64,000 nt of DNA from Macrolepiota albuminosa (lineage: Eukaryota; Basidiomycota; Agaricomycetes; Agaricales; Agaricaceae), in the NCBI GenBank assembly GCA_027475525.1, contig JAMWFC010000089.1, positions 124,001 through 188,000 of the forward strand. The letters are read 5' to 3'. The number at the start of each line of letters is the position of its first letter. Within the stretch, counting starts at the first letter, position 1. Position numbers and translations under genes: made by a program. The notes beneath the pieces were generated by a model that saw only the letters and a program-made list of their open reading frames with translations, made no database searches and was not told the origin of the DNA. Below, piece by piece: positions 1-11,452 of this stretch.

Positions 1-2313
1 CTCGCAGATAGCGGTCTTCCCAAGAACTTATGGGCCGAGGCCACCTCAGCAGTAATCTACACCAGGAACCTCCTCCCATCTAGTCGACACCCAGATGTGA
101 TTCCCGAGGAAAAGTGGACAGGCAAAAAGCAGGACGTGGGACACTTACGTCCATTCAGCTGTATTGCCTATGCCAGGGTCCCTGAGGAGTTAATCAGATC
201 AAAGCTCGACCCTAGATCTGTCAAATACGTCATGGTGGGTTACTCTACCCATGGATACCGCCTCTATGACAAGAACACTCACCTCATTATCACTAGTCGC
301 GATGTTATTTTTGAAGAGGGAGTGGGACACCGCTCTGTGGCCTACCCTGATGAGGATGACCTCGTATCCTTGACCCCAATCCCTGTCAATCCCGCAGCAC
401 CACCTATCCCTCCCCCCCAACCCCAGATTGCCCCACGTATTCAAGCATCTGATGGACCATTGCACCCTCCAAGGGAAGCCCCATTGGAGATTAATTCTCC
501 TGCTACCCGGCCTCCCGAACTTCCAGATTTACCGGTCGCACTGAGGAGGTCAGCTCGAAATGTTCACCCAACCCGGGCTCTGGTCAATGCCAGGGAGACT
601 TTGGATGCGCAGCGTGTGGCTTGAGAGGCAGGGGAAGAGTGGGCAGAAGGGAGTGATGATGCTGAGGCCTTGTTTATGATCGCATTTGCTTTTTTGGCCT
701 CTACGACGACCAACTTGGATGGCCCACCCCAAGTTCCCAAGACTTATTGGGAGGCAATGAAGTCCCCCGATCTGTGGGTACTGGCTATCGAGGCAGAACT
801 TGCGGTTATAGAAGAGAAGGGGGTGTGGGTCCTCATTGATGAAGCTGAGGTCCCTGCCGGAAAGAAGATTGTGGAATTGATGTGGGTGTTCGCCAACAAG
901 TTCAACTCAGAGGGAGAAATCACCAAATGGAAGGCCCGGTTGGTTGCCAAAGGGTATACACAGGTTCAGGGAGAGGATTTCGATGAAACCTATGCGTCCG
1001 TAGTTCGCCTTGAGTCAATGAGGATGTCAGTGGCGATTGCAGCTTCATTGGGATTGGAGCTCTGGCAGATTGACTTCGTATTAGCCTACTTGAACAGCGA
1101 TCTGGAATACACTGTATACATGTGTCCTCCACCTGGTCTTTGAAATGTGGAGGGGAAGATGCTACATCTCAAGAAGACCATCTACGGCCTCATGCAGGGA
1201 GGGCACAATTGGTGGCATGTCCTCAACAAGGCTTATGACGCTCTGGGATACCTCGCCTCTAGGGCCAACAGCTGTGTTCGCTATAAACGCATTGGGCATA
1301 AACACACTATTACCAATAATTACAACGATGACGTCCTCAGAGTTTCATCAACTAAGGAGGGAGCTAGTGTTGCAAAAGCAGAGCTTGGGTCGAAGTTCGA
1401 GATTAAGGACATGGGGGAACTCAGCTACATTCTAGAAGTACGAGTTGACAGAGACCCATCCACAGGCGACATCTCACTATCCCAACATGCTTATCTGCAG
1501 AGGATGCTTGAACGCTTTGGCTTCGACCGCTCTAACCCTCGATCCACTCCACTACCCACTGGTCCTGTCCTCACTAAGGTAAATTCCCCCCAATCTGACT
1601 CCGACCATGATTACATGAAGGACAAACTCTATCGAGAGGCTTTGGGGTCGTTAATGTGGGCTCAAGCAGCTACTTGACCAGATCTTTCTTACGCTGTTGG
1701 ATTGCTCACGAGATTCCAGAATAAACCCGGACCTGCATATTGGAAGGCACTCTCCCATGTTATGCAGTATGTGAATGGGACTCTGGACTATTGCATCACC
1801 TACCAATGAGGAATCAACATTAAGCCAATGGGATTCGTGGATTCAGACTACGGAGGAGACCTTGACATGCGTAGGTCTACTGGAGGGTATGTTTTCACCA
1901 TGGCCGGGGGAGCGGTCTCTTGGAGCTCCAAGAGGCAACCCACCATCGCTCTCTCCACTACAGAAGCTGAGTACATGGCCTTGACTCGCGGCGCCCAACA
2001 GGCTCTCTGGATGTTCAACTGGCTTCTCAACATCGATCTGCCCCAGAAACTCCCAGCCTTACTCCGGATCGATAATTCACCCGCTATGTTGCTTGCTCAA
2101 TACACAAAGGGGCATGCCCGTGCTAAACATATTGATATTTGGCATCACTATATTCGCAAACAAGTCAAAGAAGGACAGATTGAACTTCTCCACATCCCTT
2201 CCTCCGAAAATCCTGCTGACCTCTTTACCAAACCCCTCCCACGCGTGCTTCATGCCTACATGATCCATCTTCTTGGTCTCAAGCCCCAGCTTGAGTCAGG
2301 GGGAGTGTTGTGA
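1..2313 (+). pseudogene. Ty1/Copia pol: end of integrase, reverse transcriptase, RNase H
   Basis: One continuous frame runs from the window edge and encodes the C-terminal integrase region (LWAEA at the start; PFSCIAYARVP near 160), a proline-rich linker, reverse transcriptase (KARLVAKGYTQ near 930; catalytic region YNDD near 1320, with both Asp kept) and RNase H ([10 protein letters not shown] near 1830; [14 protein letters not shown] motif near 1960; [12 protein letters not shown] near 2125; DLFTKPLP near 2220). Four in-frame stops break it, at 622, 1141, 1675 and 1807. All are TGA, at positions where relatives usually have Arg or another residue, and there is no frameshift. The coding part runs into the polypurine tract and LTR, as is normal for Copia. 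The 5' half lies outside the window. Non-functional as assembled. Confidence 0.93.
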
Positions 2314-2644
2314 TAGACTCGTAGCTGTGGCGGCGGTGTTTCCGGCAAGCTACTGCTTACTAACGCATTTCCTTTTATATTCCTCATTTCCCTCTGTGTG
2401 TGGAGAAAACTCTCGATCGGTGCTGTATAGTTATTCAGCCACCGACAAGGGTTAGTAAAAGTAACATTACCCTTTAATAGTACCCTCAGTTCTATTCTAC
2501 AGACTGAGGGTACGTGGATCTTACTTACTCTATTTTATCCTTATGCTTATCGTCCTGTAGACACTATACTTAGCTACGTTCTACAGGTCAATATATGAGT
2601 TCTATTCTACAGACTGAGGACACTATACTTAGCTACGTTCTACA
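2306..2644 (+). repeat. 3' LTR of the Copia element
   Basis: Follows a purine tract (GTCAGGGGGAG) that ends just before TGTTGTGATAG. The proposed end is TACA at 2644, after which sequence of a different element begins. The LTR contains a 10-base perfect hairpin (2481-2490 with 2503-2512) and two internal direct repeats: a 24-base block spaced 59 bases (2560 and 2619) and a 21-base block spaced 110 bases (2489 and 2599). The 5' LTR is outside the window, so the target duplication cannot be checked. The right end is less certain than the left. Confidence 0.7.
2481..2512. other. Hairpin TACCCTCAGT / ACTGAGGGTA inside the Copia LTR
   Basis: Perfect 10-base inverted repeat around a 12-base loop. 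Similar CCCTCA...TGAGGG hairpins occur at 23,378, 59,753 and 62,646. In an LTR this could act as an RNA structure or transcription terminator, but that is a guess. Confidence 0.5.
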
Positions 2645-4290
2645 AAGAGTGACAAACCTGCTCAGCAACTTTGTGAGCCATGTCGAATCATGTAGGAAAA
2701 TTGTCTTTGTCAATGTAGCTGTTAACCGAGAAAACACCCATAACTAGATCATCTTTTGAAAGATTGCAGCAGACACAATATTTAGGAGGTAAATTAGAGC
2801 CTTGAAATTGTTCTGAAACAATGAGTGGAGAGGAGTATATAGGTTCTCGTAAGATGCGTTCGATATGAGCAAAGGTGAAAGGACCGGACATGCAGCTGAG
2901 ACGAATTTCATTAGTCAGATAGTCTTGTACAACGCTAGAAAACTTTTCAATAAAGGAATGATTTTTGATAACAACCGAATGAGTGAGAATAGGCAGAGTT
3001 CCAAGAGCGAAGCTATCTGAAAGGTTAGAAATCAGAAGAGGGTAAGCAGAAAGAAGATCATGTTTCATGAGGAGCTCTTTAAAGGCTGCCATATTATATG
3101 GATGTATGATTCTGAAGAAGATTCCTGTGTCCTGCAGCGAAACAGGAGCTACAGGAGCCCAAGGATGGATGTAAGATGAAAAATCCTGATAAGAAAAAAC
3201 CTCAGGCAGAGATTGGTGGCAAGACTCAGGAACTGAATCTTCCATTGACAACACGCAAACAGGTGCATGCACGTGCAAAGGCAGGGTGCTCTCCACTGCA
3301 GAGAGAACAGATATGAAGAGCATTGGAACCATGTCGGTTGTTGCAAGGTCGGTTGAGATTGTAGATGCCGCAGATTTTTTTGAGGGGTCCACCTTGTATA
3401 CCTTTGGCAATGACGAGTTGGTTGCCAGTGAGCCTTGTGAAGAGAGGCTTTCCATCTTCAAAAGATATGATGTCTGCAGATGTTTGGAAAACTGGTGAGC
3501 CCTTTTGCATATAAGGCAAGCCAGGAAAATGTCTTGAAAAAATGATGAGCTTGACTTGGACATTCCATGTTGAGTGGGAGCATCAGAAATTCTTCCAAGA
3601 CAGGGAAACTTGTTAGATCCCTGATCATCAAGAAAACTCAATGCAATTGGAGTATAACATCTACCTGGGATGCATACTTGTCCCAGTTAAAAAGGACATT
3701 AGCCATGAGAATCTTCAGACAAGCCTCTCACTCAAATTTATATCAGAGAGGATACGTATCCTCAAAATCATCAACTTGCCTAAGAAATTCTAAATGTTTT
3801 TCATGTTCTATAGTGTGGTTAGTGGAAATGCTGCTTGTATCACCTGAATCTTCAGTAGCAGTAGGATTTTTAGCCAGCATCTTGAGGGCCTCCAGCAAAT
3901 TCTTAGATGCCTTGAGGAAACGTAGTGGAGACAAACAAGTGCTGCTATCATCATTGCCCCACAATGAAATCATCTTGGGCAAGTCGAGAAGTAAGACTTT
4001 ATCCAAGAATTTGTCATCCAGATTATAAGGCCTGATGATCTTGGTATGTATAATCTGCGGTGAGTTATTTACCAAATCTATATGGTGATTAGTGAAAAAA
4101 TGCAGAGGAGGAGGGAAAAAGTTCTGAATATTGAGTAGATAAACTGTAGGAATGACTACTTCTCTAGATTTACCCAATGAGTGCTCCACCGGATCAGTCA
4201 TCATCATACTGCCTAAAAGTGAAGATCTGATAGAATTGTCAGCATCTTTATCCTTGAGCTTGAGAGCCTGACACCATGATTGCACCACCT
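2645..4290 (-). pseudogene. Remnant of a basidiomycete retroelement polyprotein, region upstream of RT
   Basis: Read on the minus strand, two overlapping frames (about 4290-3743 and 3641-2688) show a degenerate polyprotein. Near its end are ILREPIYSSPLIV, YCVCCNLSKDD and FSVNSYIDKDNFPT. This resembles the conserved segment just before the reverse transcriptase of agaric retroelements in which SSPL, KxRVCRNLSK and SVNSFI...FPTRFD motifs recur. The reading then hits a TGA at the Trp/Arg position after FPT and stops at the Copia LTR. Internal stops and frame changes (near 3640-3740) mark it as dead. Assignment to DIRS-like (tyrosine-recombinase) elements is tentative, since no recombinase is present. 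Its left side is cut by the Copia insertion and its right side abuts the SNF5 gene. Confidence 0.55.
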
Positions 4291-4372
4291 CCCTGCGCGT
4301 GACAAACAACCCTGTACCCCGTGACGTTGTGACGTGTTTGTTGAGTCTTTTCGTCTCAAGCAGGCGCTGGCG

Positions 4373-7300
4373 ATGAACCCGAGTGCGTACGAGGCCGGAG
4401 TGGCGGGGGCGATCAACCCGGCCGTCCTTGCAGCTGTCCCTGCCAACATGTCCGTCCAACAGCCGGCCCTTGCCGTGAATCCGGCCCAGCTCATTGCGTC
4501 CCTCAGCCGCCAGCAGAAGATGGACGACCAGCGGCAGGCGGCCCGCATCCACATTCTCCAGCAGCCCCCCTACAACATCTACCCCGCCTTTGACCGGCCC
4601 ACTCCCCGCCACACCCCCAAGCCCGACTCTGTCCGCCCCCGTCCCAGCCCCGCTCCCATCGACGACCACCCCACCGACCCCACCTCCGCCCTCAACCCCT
4701 CCACCACACGCGTCACCATCGTGCCCCTCCTCACGTCCCCCACCACAATCCCCGCCCTCTCCCCGCACGAGGTCGACGACATCAAGGCCTGGATGGCCAT
4801 CGACAACCAGTACGAGTCCGTCTACCGCGGCATGCGCGACAGGATGCGCAAGGAGCTCAGCGGCCGCCCCAGAGGCTGGTGGGAAAAGGGCTTCGTCGTC
4901 CCTGGCGCCCAGCCCGGTGACCCTCCACCCGCGAGTCGCTTCAGGCGCGGCCGCGAGGTCTTCGAGGTCAGGTATCCCCGGAGAAAGGATAGAGACAGGA
5001 GGAGGGGCAAGCGCGAGGGGCTCAGACTGTGAGTTGCCCTTTCTTGTCCTCCCGTGGTCGCTCATCATGCGTGTCAGTCCGAGAAAGTTGGATATCAGAG
5101 ACGTCAACAAGCCCGAGCAGCTCGTGCCCATCAGGCTCGAGTTTGACGTCGACCACCACAAGATGCGCGATACTTTTGTTTGGAATCTCAACGGTGCGTA
5201 TGTCTCTCTTCACGTCATGACACTTGATGCCGACGTCCAACACAGACCCCGTCGTGACCCCCGAAGTGTTTGCACAATCAGTCGTCGAAGACTACGCGTT
5301 GTCGCCCAACTACCATGCAGTCATCACAAAGTCTATCCAGGACCAGCTCAGCGACTTTCGCGCCCACTCTGGTCTGTTTGACCTCGACGCCGACGTGCCG
5401 ATGCCCGTGGTCGATTTGAACGAGAAGGAGGCAGAGCCGACGGCTGGCACTTTGGGTGCTGGCGACGACGAGGGCGCGCGGTGGTGGGCGCGGTGGAGGA
5501 GCCGTGTGGGCCGGGCTGCGCGCGGCAGGACAAAGGCGAGGGAGCGGAGTAAGAGGGCGAGGAAGAGGAGGCGCGTCGAGGGCGATGATGAGGGCGTCGA
5601 GGCCGATGTCGAGGAGGACGATGATGCGTGGGACAAGGGCAAAAAGTTGGACGAGATGGAGGTTGACGAGGCAAAGTTGCAAGAGGAGATGAGGATTTTG
5701 ATCAGAGTGTGTTGCTTTTTTTTTCTACTAATACGAGCTGACACGGTCGCCAAGCTTGATATTATCGTTGGATCCATCAAGTTGGATGATCAGTTTGAGT
5801 GGGATTTGGAAAACGAGGCTGTTACACCCGAAGAGTTTGCAGAGGTTTACGTGCAAGACTTGGGGCTTGGCGGGGAATTCAAGTGAATTTATCCTCTCGT
5901 GCGCTTTACACAACTAACGCCACACCACACCAGAACCGCCATATCGCATTCCATCCGCGAACAAGTCCAAACGTACCAAAAATCCCTCTTCCTCGTCGGG
6001 CACCCGTCGGACGGCTCGCCAGTCCAAGACGAAGACCTACGCATGTCCTTCCTCCCAAGCCTGACATGCGCCGCGCGGCCGCTGGACCAAGTATCGTCCT
6101 TCACGCCGACGCTCAACTACCTCAGCGACGGGGAGATCGACCGCAACGAGAAGGAGCGCGAGAAAGACATGAACAGGCGGCGGAAACGCAACACCCGCGG
6201 ACGAAGGGGCGTCGCGCTGCCGGACCGCGAGCCAATCCGGACATGCCGCACGCCTGCGATCGGGTTCCCAGAGCTCGACCCCGCGACACTCGCGCTGGCC
6301 GCCGCGGCGAACGCGCCTGTGTCCCGCCGCGCTGCTGCCGCCGCTGCGAGCCTCACGATCGCGAATATGGTAGCGTCGGAGAACGGGACGGCGTTTATGC
6401 CGCAGATGCCGCCGCAGATGGCGCAGATGTCTGCTTTAGCCCCGGCGTCGGCGGCAGCAGCAGCAGCAGCGGGGGCGGGGGCGGGGGGAGGGACGGTGCA
6501 GGGTGGGCAGAAGGAGAAGAAGGTGGGAGCGGGCAAGGGGCATTTCAAGCCGCCTGTGGTGCCCAAGGAGGTGTTGCGTCCGCGTGCGCATGTCGGCGCG
6601 CCGACGCCGTCGACTGCGGCTGATGTGTCGACTTTGCCTGCGCCGTTGGAGAATGATCCCCCGCCGCCGGTCGTGGTGTCTACCGTCCCCACGGTGGGCG
6701 GCGGCGCCGGGATTGGGGCCGGGGCCGGTGCGGGCGCAGCTGCGGGTGGAGGTGCGGGTGTGGGTTTCGGGCAGGCAGCGCAGACGCCGGATGGGCGCGC
6801 GAGCAAGGTTATCACGGCAAGGAGGGCCAAGGAGCTCGAGCGCGAGGCTAAGGAGAAGGAGTTTGCGGACGGGCAGCATCCGAATATGATTGATGGCGTG
6901 TGGCATTGTTCGAATTGTGGGTGTCCGGATAGTATTGCTGTGGGGAGGAGAAAAGGCCCGTTGGGGGATAAGTCCCAGTGTGGAGTGTGCGGTATGTGGT
7001 TTTGTTCGAGTCCTGCGCTTGTTTGCTTATTTTTTTGCTTTGGTTTTTTTTTGGGTGGGGGGTGTAGGGAAGTATTGGCATCGACATCGGCGGCCAAGGC
7101 CTGTAGAGTATAATCCTGATCCGGAGTATCACAGCGGTCTCAAGCGGGAGATGGAACAAACCAAAGCCGTCGCGTCTGCCAAAAAGAAGGGCGGCGGTGG
7201 TGGCGGGGGGGCGGCGGCGGCGGCGGCGCTGCGGGCACACAACAACAACAACAACGGGTCGTCGTCGTCGACGCACGCGCACACGCCGGCGGCGGAGACG

Positions 7301-8133
7301 TCGGAGCCACAGACGCCGGGGCGGTCGACGACCGCGGGGGACTTTGATGTGTCGGCGCGCCAGACCCCGACGCCGACGCCGACCCCGGTGGGGATGGAGG
7401 ACGATAGAGCCGTGTCGCCGGTGTCGACTGCGTCGAGCGCGTCGGAGCCACCGCTTGCGCAGCGTGTTAGAACGAATGGAGCTGCTGCGCACAGGCGTGT
7501 CACGTCGCCGCCTCCGCACCCGCAGGTGCCGCCGTTGATGGCTGATACGCAGGTCCATGTGGGTGGGGGTGGGGGGAGTAAAGCCGAGTCGGCGTCGCCT
7601 AGTAAGACGCGGGATGGCAAGGGGGTGCCGGGGATCGCGACTGCGCCGATGAGTCCTGTGCGGACTGCCGAGGTGCGTTTCTGTGGCGCATAGGTTTTGG
7701 TTTTTTTGTTGACGTTACGTTTTGTTTTTTTTTGTGGGACAGCCGCCGCAGTGGCTTGTTGGTGCCAAGGCGGCGATGATGGCGCGGTATCCTAATGATA
7801 GATTCGAGACGATATTGCGCAAGGTTAATGCGGGGAGCCAGCCAGAGTGGCGTATCAAGTGTTTGGATTGTCCTGGAAAGGTGCGTTGCTGTGTGTGAGA
7901 GAGCGAGGACACTGATGGATGGGTGTAATGGGTGTGGTGTTGTAGCTTTATACCCCCGGACCGGGCGAGACGCTGGCTAATTATGAAGTGCATTTGAAAA
8001 ATCGGCAACATCGGTGTTGTAGCTTTATACCCCCGGACCGGGCGAGACGCTGGCTAATTATGAAGTGCATTTGAAAAATCGGCAACATCGCCAACGCGTT
8101 AATGATAGGATTAGTGTGGAGGCGGAGTCGTGA
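4373..8133 (+). CDS. SNF5: SNF5/SMARCB1-type chromatin-remodelling subunit with GATA-like zinc finger
   Basis: Core subunit of SWI/SNF-type remodelling complexes, nuclear. Proposed exons: 4373-5028, 5078-5193, 5246-5706, 5755-5882, 5934-6991, 7068-7672, 7743-7880 and 8023-8133, about 1,090 residues. All introns are GT-AG (48-76 bases), several with CTAAT/CTAAC branch sites. The first SNF5 repeat has EQLVPIRLEFDVDHHK and DTFVWNLN split by intron 2, then TPEVFAQSVVEDY. A long acidic/basic insert (KARERSKRARKRRRVEG) precedes the second repeat (SIKLDDQFEWDLE, TPEEFAEVYVQDLGL, ISHSIREQVQTY). An Ala/Gly/Pro-rich stretch leads to a CX2C-X20-CX2C GATA-like finger near 6905-7075, as in filamentous fungal Snf5. 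The C-terminal block (WRIKCLDCPGK, LYTPGPGETLANYEVH) spans the last intron. The start is uncertain: a splice-acceptor-like TCTCAAG lies at 4354-4360 and 5' exons may be missing. A 77-base duplication at 7936-8089 doubles the last acceptor. Confidence 0.88.
7936..8089 (+). repeat. 77-base tandem duplication 1, in the last SNF5 intron/exon
   Basis: Copies 7936-8012 and 8013-8089 are identical. Each contains the 3' splice site (TTGTAG) and the start of the last exon. Using the second acceptor (8022) gives the normal C-terminus. Using the first gives a frameshift and early stop. Same period as eleven other duplications in the window, so probably an assembly join. Confidence 0.95.
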
Positions 8134-8948
8134 TTGTGCGGTGTGGGGTTTTTTTCTTCTTTTGGGAGAATGTGTAAACTGGTTTTTCTTTCTTTTTTTT
8201 TTTCTTTTTCTTTGTTATGCAGTAAACTAGACTATGGTTCCCTACTACCATCCCATCGTCCCCCTCAACCCCCCCACACACACACACACTTCACTACTAT
8301 CTTCTCACCCCCCCCTCCACCTTCCTGCTTGATTTTTTGGTTCACATCCTATTTCGATTTTTTCCCCTCTCTTTTATCGAGCGCGACAGGTCATGGCGTA
8401 TCGTATTCCTTCCGCCTTCTTTTTCTCTCTTTCTCTTTCTTTTTTTTCCCCAGCCTTGATTCGGTCGTCGTTTCTTTTGTACGCTCCGCTATAGCTTTCT
8501 GTATTATTATCTGCCCTGTCTGGTTTTTGTATAATCTCCTATTTCGAAACGGTTATTTACCCCGTAGGCGTGGTTCCGATCTCCGCCGTGGCATCTGGAT
8601 GAGGCGTTACTCTGGATTCATTGGGCTTGTGATTGGTGTCTGCTTTTTTGTTTTGAGTCTTCCTTCTTGTGAGTCATCATTATCGAATGGAGGTGGAGTG
8701 TGGAATCCCTTTTTTTTCGGGGGATTGTATGTTTCTGCGTAGTACGGGACACTTTCCTCTAACGTGTGGGCGTGTGCGTTCCTTGTGCTAGTTGAATGAG
8801 TGATGAGTGTTTTTATTTTATACTTTTTAGCGTGCAGGCTTCATTCACAATGAAACTATCCAAGATTTGTTCGAGGGAGCCTTTCTCGTTTTCCCCAGTA
8901 TTAACGAGAAGGTACGTGAGGCAGCCCCAAGGAAAATTAAAGCAATAC
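8134..8948 (+). other. 3' region of SNF5, pyrimidine- and T-rich, no gene seen
   Basis: Downstream of the SNF5 stop, the sequence is rich in long T runs, C runs and CA repeats (8270-8292). A long open frame exists here but its composition (Phe/Ser/Leu runs) is what T-rich noncoding DNA gives. It probably holds the SNF5 3' UTR and terminator. Confidence 0.6.
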
Positions 8949-8953
8949 AAAAA
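8949..8953 (-). terminator. Pol III terminator of tRNA-Pro copy 1
   Basis: Five T on the minus strand, 7 bases past the discriminator base of the tRNA, the usual RNA polymerase III stop signal. Confidence 0.6.
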
Positions 8954-8960
8954 GAACAAT

Positions 8961-9061
8961 GGGCCTGACCGGGAATTGAACCCGGGACCTCCTCGATATA
9001 AAGGATTTTAGCTTAACATGGCTTACCCTAACAAGGAATCATACTACTAGACCATCAGGCC
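8961..9061 (-). tRNA. tRNA-Pro (anticodon AGG), with 29-base intron
   Basis: On the minus strand, GGCCTGA pairs with TCAGGCC to form the acceptor stem, followed by discriminator C. A box TGGTCTAGTAG and B box GGTTCAATTCC are both present. The anticodon arm is CCTTG-TTAGGG-[intron]-T-CGAGG, with anticodon AGG and one G-U pair. The intron lies at the canonical place, one base 3' of the anticodon. Mature length 72 plus the discriminator region fits a normal tRNA-Pro. Confidence 0.92.
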
Positions 9062-9180
9062 GGTGGATGTAGTTGCATATCTGGTGCATGTGACCCGCCC
9101 GCTGTTTTCGCTAAAACTTCTTTACGTTTTGTAACTACTCTGTTATAACAAATCCAAATCCTGGTTTAAGGAATGCCTGA

Positions 9181-9334
9181 CTGGCTATACAATTCTTCGG
9201 GTGATATTATGATATCTTATTCTGTTGAAGGAAATTCAAAAGCTTGGTAATCTACCACTGGCTATACAATTCTTCGGGTGATATTATGATATCTTATTCT
9301 GTTGAAGGAAATTCAAAAGCTTGGTAATCTACCA
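9181..9334. repeat. 77-base tandem duplication 2, between the tRNA genes
   Basis: Copies 9181-9257 and 9258-9334 are identical. Intergenic sequence with no coding content. Period exactly 77. Confidence 0.95.
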
Positions 9335-9540
9335 GTATATCAACTTGAATTGGCACAGGACCAATTTAACTCCGTGGCTCTTTACTGACCTTGCATTTTT
9401 CTCTGGCTTTCTTATTTTTACATGCTTAGATCCTGATTCATTTGTAGGGAGATCTTCTTGATACTCAGCACTAATTAATTTATCAAAAATGAACAATTGA
9501 AAGGTAATTTGAGGCAGCCCCAGGAAAATTAAACCAACAC

Positions 9541-9545
9541 AAAAA
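9541..9545 (-). terminator. Pol III terminator of tRNA-Pro copy 2
   Basis: Five T on the minus strand, 9 bases past the tRNA 3' end. Confidence 0.6.
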
Positions 9546-9554
9546 CTTTGTGAT

Positions 9555-9645
9555 GGGCCTGACCGGGAATTGAACCCGGGACCTCCTCGATTTATGAAGA
9601 CATGGCGCACCCTAACAAGGAATCATACTACTAGACCATCAGGCC
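9555..9645 (-). tRNA. tRNA-Pro (anticodon AGG), with 19-base intron
   Basis: Same acceptor, D, anticodon and T arms as the copy at 8961. The intron after the anticodon is 19 instead of 29 bases and different in sequence beyond GCCATGT. Both exon halves are identical to the other copy, so both genes look functional. Confidence 0.92.
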
Positions 9646-11452
9646 AGTGAATGTGGCTGCATATTTGGCTTATAAGATTCCCGTCGATATCATAAACATT
9701 GTTTTCAAAGTAAGTGACAATGGATGATGTACAGGTAATTGATTGTACTTGATTCATATATACAACACAAGATGAGCTGTCTGCCAATTTGGGGAAATTA
9801 TATCAAACATAAGTATACTAGTTGATTGAGAAAAGGAAAAAGAGAAAAATGCTGCAGGTGGAGGTGGTGTGATACAACTACTATAGTTGATCAATCTGAG
9901 TCAGTGCATCTTGTGCCTGGTTGTGAGTGCAGAATGATGCTTTGAAATCTACCAGCAAAGCATCTCAATAGAAATGTTGAAAGTTCAGTGACAGGTTGTC
10001 TACACCCATTGTGATCATGAAAGACCACTGTTCTGCCAATTCAGACAGTTATGATTGTGTCCACAGCATTTTCTGTTGATTGTCTCTAAATGTCTTGAAT
10101 TCTGCCACTACCTGTTGTGCAAACTGATCTGTGAGCTGCTTCAATTTGCTATCATAGACTTTCAGTAAGTTGATCTTTTTTTTAAAAAAAAATATCAATT
10201 TATTACATGCACAAAATGCTTAGCATTCATGTTGCATGGCACTATTGACAAGAGCTAACACTACAAGAGCATCTGAGTGCTCCACCCCCCTGCATATGCA
10301 GAGAAAGAGTAGGCTAGAGCTTCTCAACCCCATTTTAAGCAGACCTCCCCTATTAGTACTGAGGTATGGCTAGGCTAGGCTGTGAGTAATGGTGGGTGGT
10401 GGTGCTACTATGGCCCAACAAGAGTTGGGCAAGGGTTGGGATGAGCAAGTAGCAAAGTACCAACAAGAAGCTTGTTGAAAATCAGTAACCCTGAGAGATG
10501 AGTAGCCCATGTTGTTAATAAGATGAAAATAAGGTAAATTATGTTGTGGATGTAGAAATGGAGAAAATGGGGAAAGAAATAGAGCAGGAGAATTTCAGGA
10601 AATTGAAAGAGTCAGAGGAGAGCTTGTCTCAGAAATGTGGCAGTCAGCTTGAAGCATTTGGTCACTTCAATGAATTTGAACAGGTGAGTGAGAGCATTGG
10701 ATGATGACAGCAGAAAAGTCAGAGACTCAGCTCATCTCTTCTGTAGTAAGCACTTATGCCAGTATTGAGGGCATTTGAGGAGAAAGTGGCAGACAGTCTC
10801 TACTGTGACATCTCTGCAGTGCCAATATATATCCTGAAAAAGACTGATAACAGTACTAGTGCCACTAACAAGCATCCACTCTATTGCAGCTATCTATATA
10901 GTGCAGAAAGGATCTCACCTGCTGCATCACTGGCCCCAGTAGGCTTATTCCAATCAAATTTAGAAGAGAATCAACTCAAGCACAAATCTCTGAATTATTC
11001 AGAGTTTTATTGATGGAGGATTTAGTCCTCTCAAGCCAGCACATGGAGACTATCTATGTCTGCCATGGCTTGGAGATGGTGTATATCATCCTAGACAATA
11101 ATGGGCTATAGCCCTCCCACTCATCTTTCTCATTCCAAGGCAAGTGTTTCATTAGAGCTAATAGGCATAGATCTACAGCTTGTTCCTGATCTCTGTCTTC
11201 TCTGCCTAGTAATCAAACCAAACAGAGTAACCACCAAAAGAGGAGCTAAAGCTTGCTCAAATGGCATGTGGTGGCCTATCAGCGCTAGCTTCTTGTCTCA
11301 AACACCACTTTTTATGAGACCTCTATTTCTAGGCATACCATTATTGCCATTATTGAGACTCTCTTAAGATTTAAAGGATAAGGGCTAACATACAGCAATT
11401 ATGAAATTGCATCCCTCCTGGTGGTGGTTTTATGGTGTGAATAGCTCCACTT
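9646..11452. other. AT-rich, CpG-poor intergenic sequence, no gene recognised
   Basis: Only short open frames without recognisable motifs. CpG is almost absent from about 9,880 to 11,280 while CA and TG are common, as expected for old, deaminated transposon sequence. A T8/A9 palindrome-like junction lies at about 10,182-10,200. This is the left part of the decayed block that ends near 24.0 kb. Confidence 0.6.

Larger units (their letters stand above)
8931..9645. repeat. Segmental duplication carrying a tRNA-Pro gene
   Basis: The block GAGGCAGCCCCAAGGAAAAT (8931) plus the following tRNA recurs as GAGGCAGCCCCAGGAAAATT (9509) plus a tRNA. The copies share the 3' flank of the gene and differ by point changes and by intron sequence, so this is a biological duplication rather than a copy of the 77-base kind. 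Confidence 0.75.

Noticed and set aside
4494..5381. Long plus-strand frame overlapping SNF5 exon 1
   Set aside because: Ser/Pro/Thr-rich shadow of the GC-rich SNF5 frame; it carries none of the SNF5 motifs, which lie in the other frame.
6117..7558. Long minus-strand frames opposite SNF5
   Set aside because: Low-complexity antisense shadows of Ala/Gly-rich codons; the sense strand has conserved domains and consistent introns.
8134..8742. 202-codon frame downstream of SNF5
   Set aside because: Phe/Ser/Leu-rich product of T-rich DNA, no motif; more likely 3' UTR.
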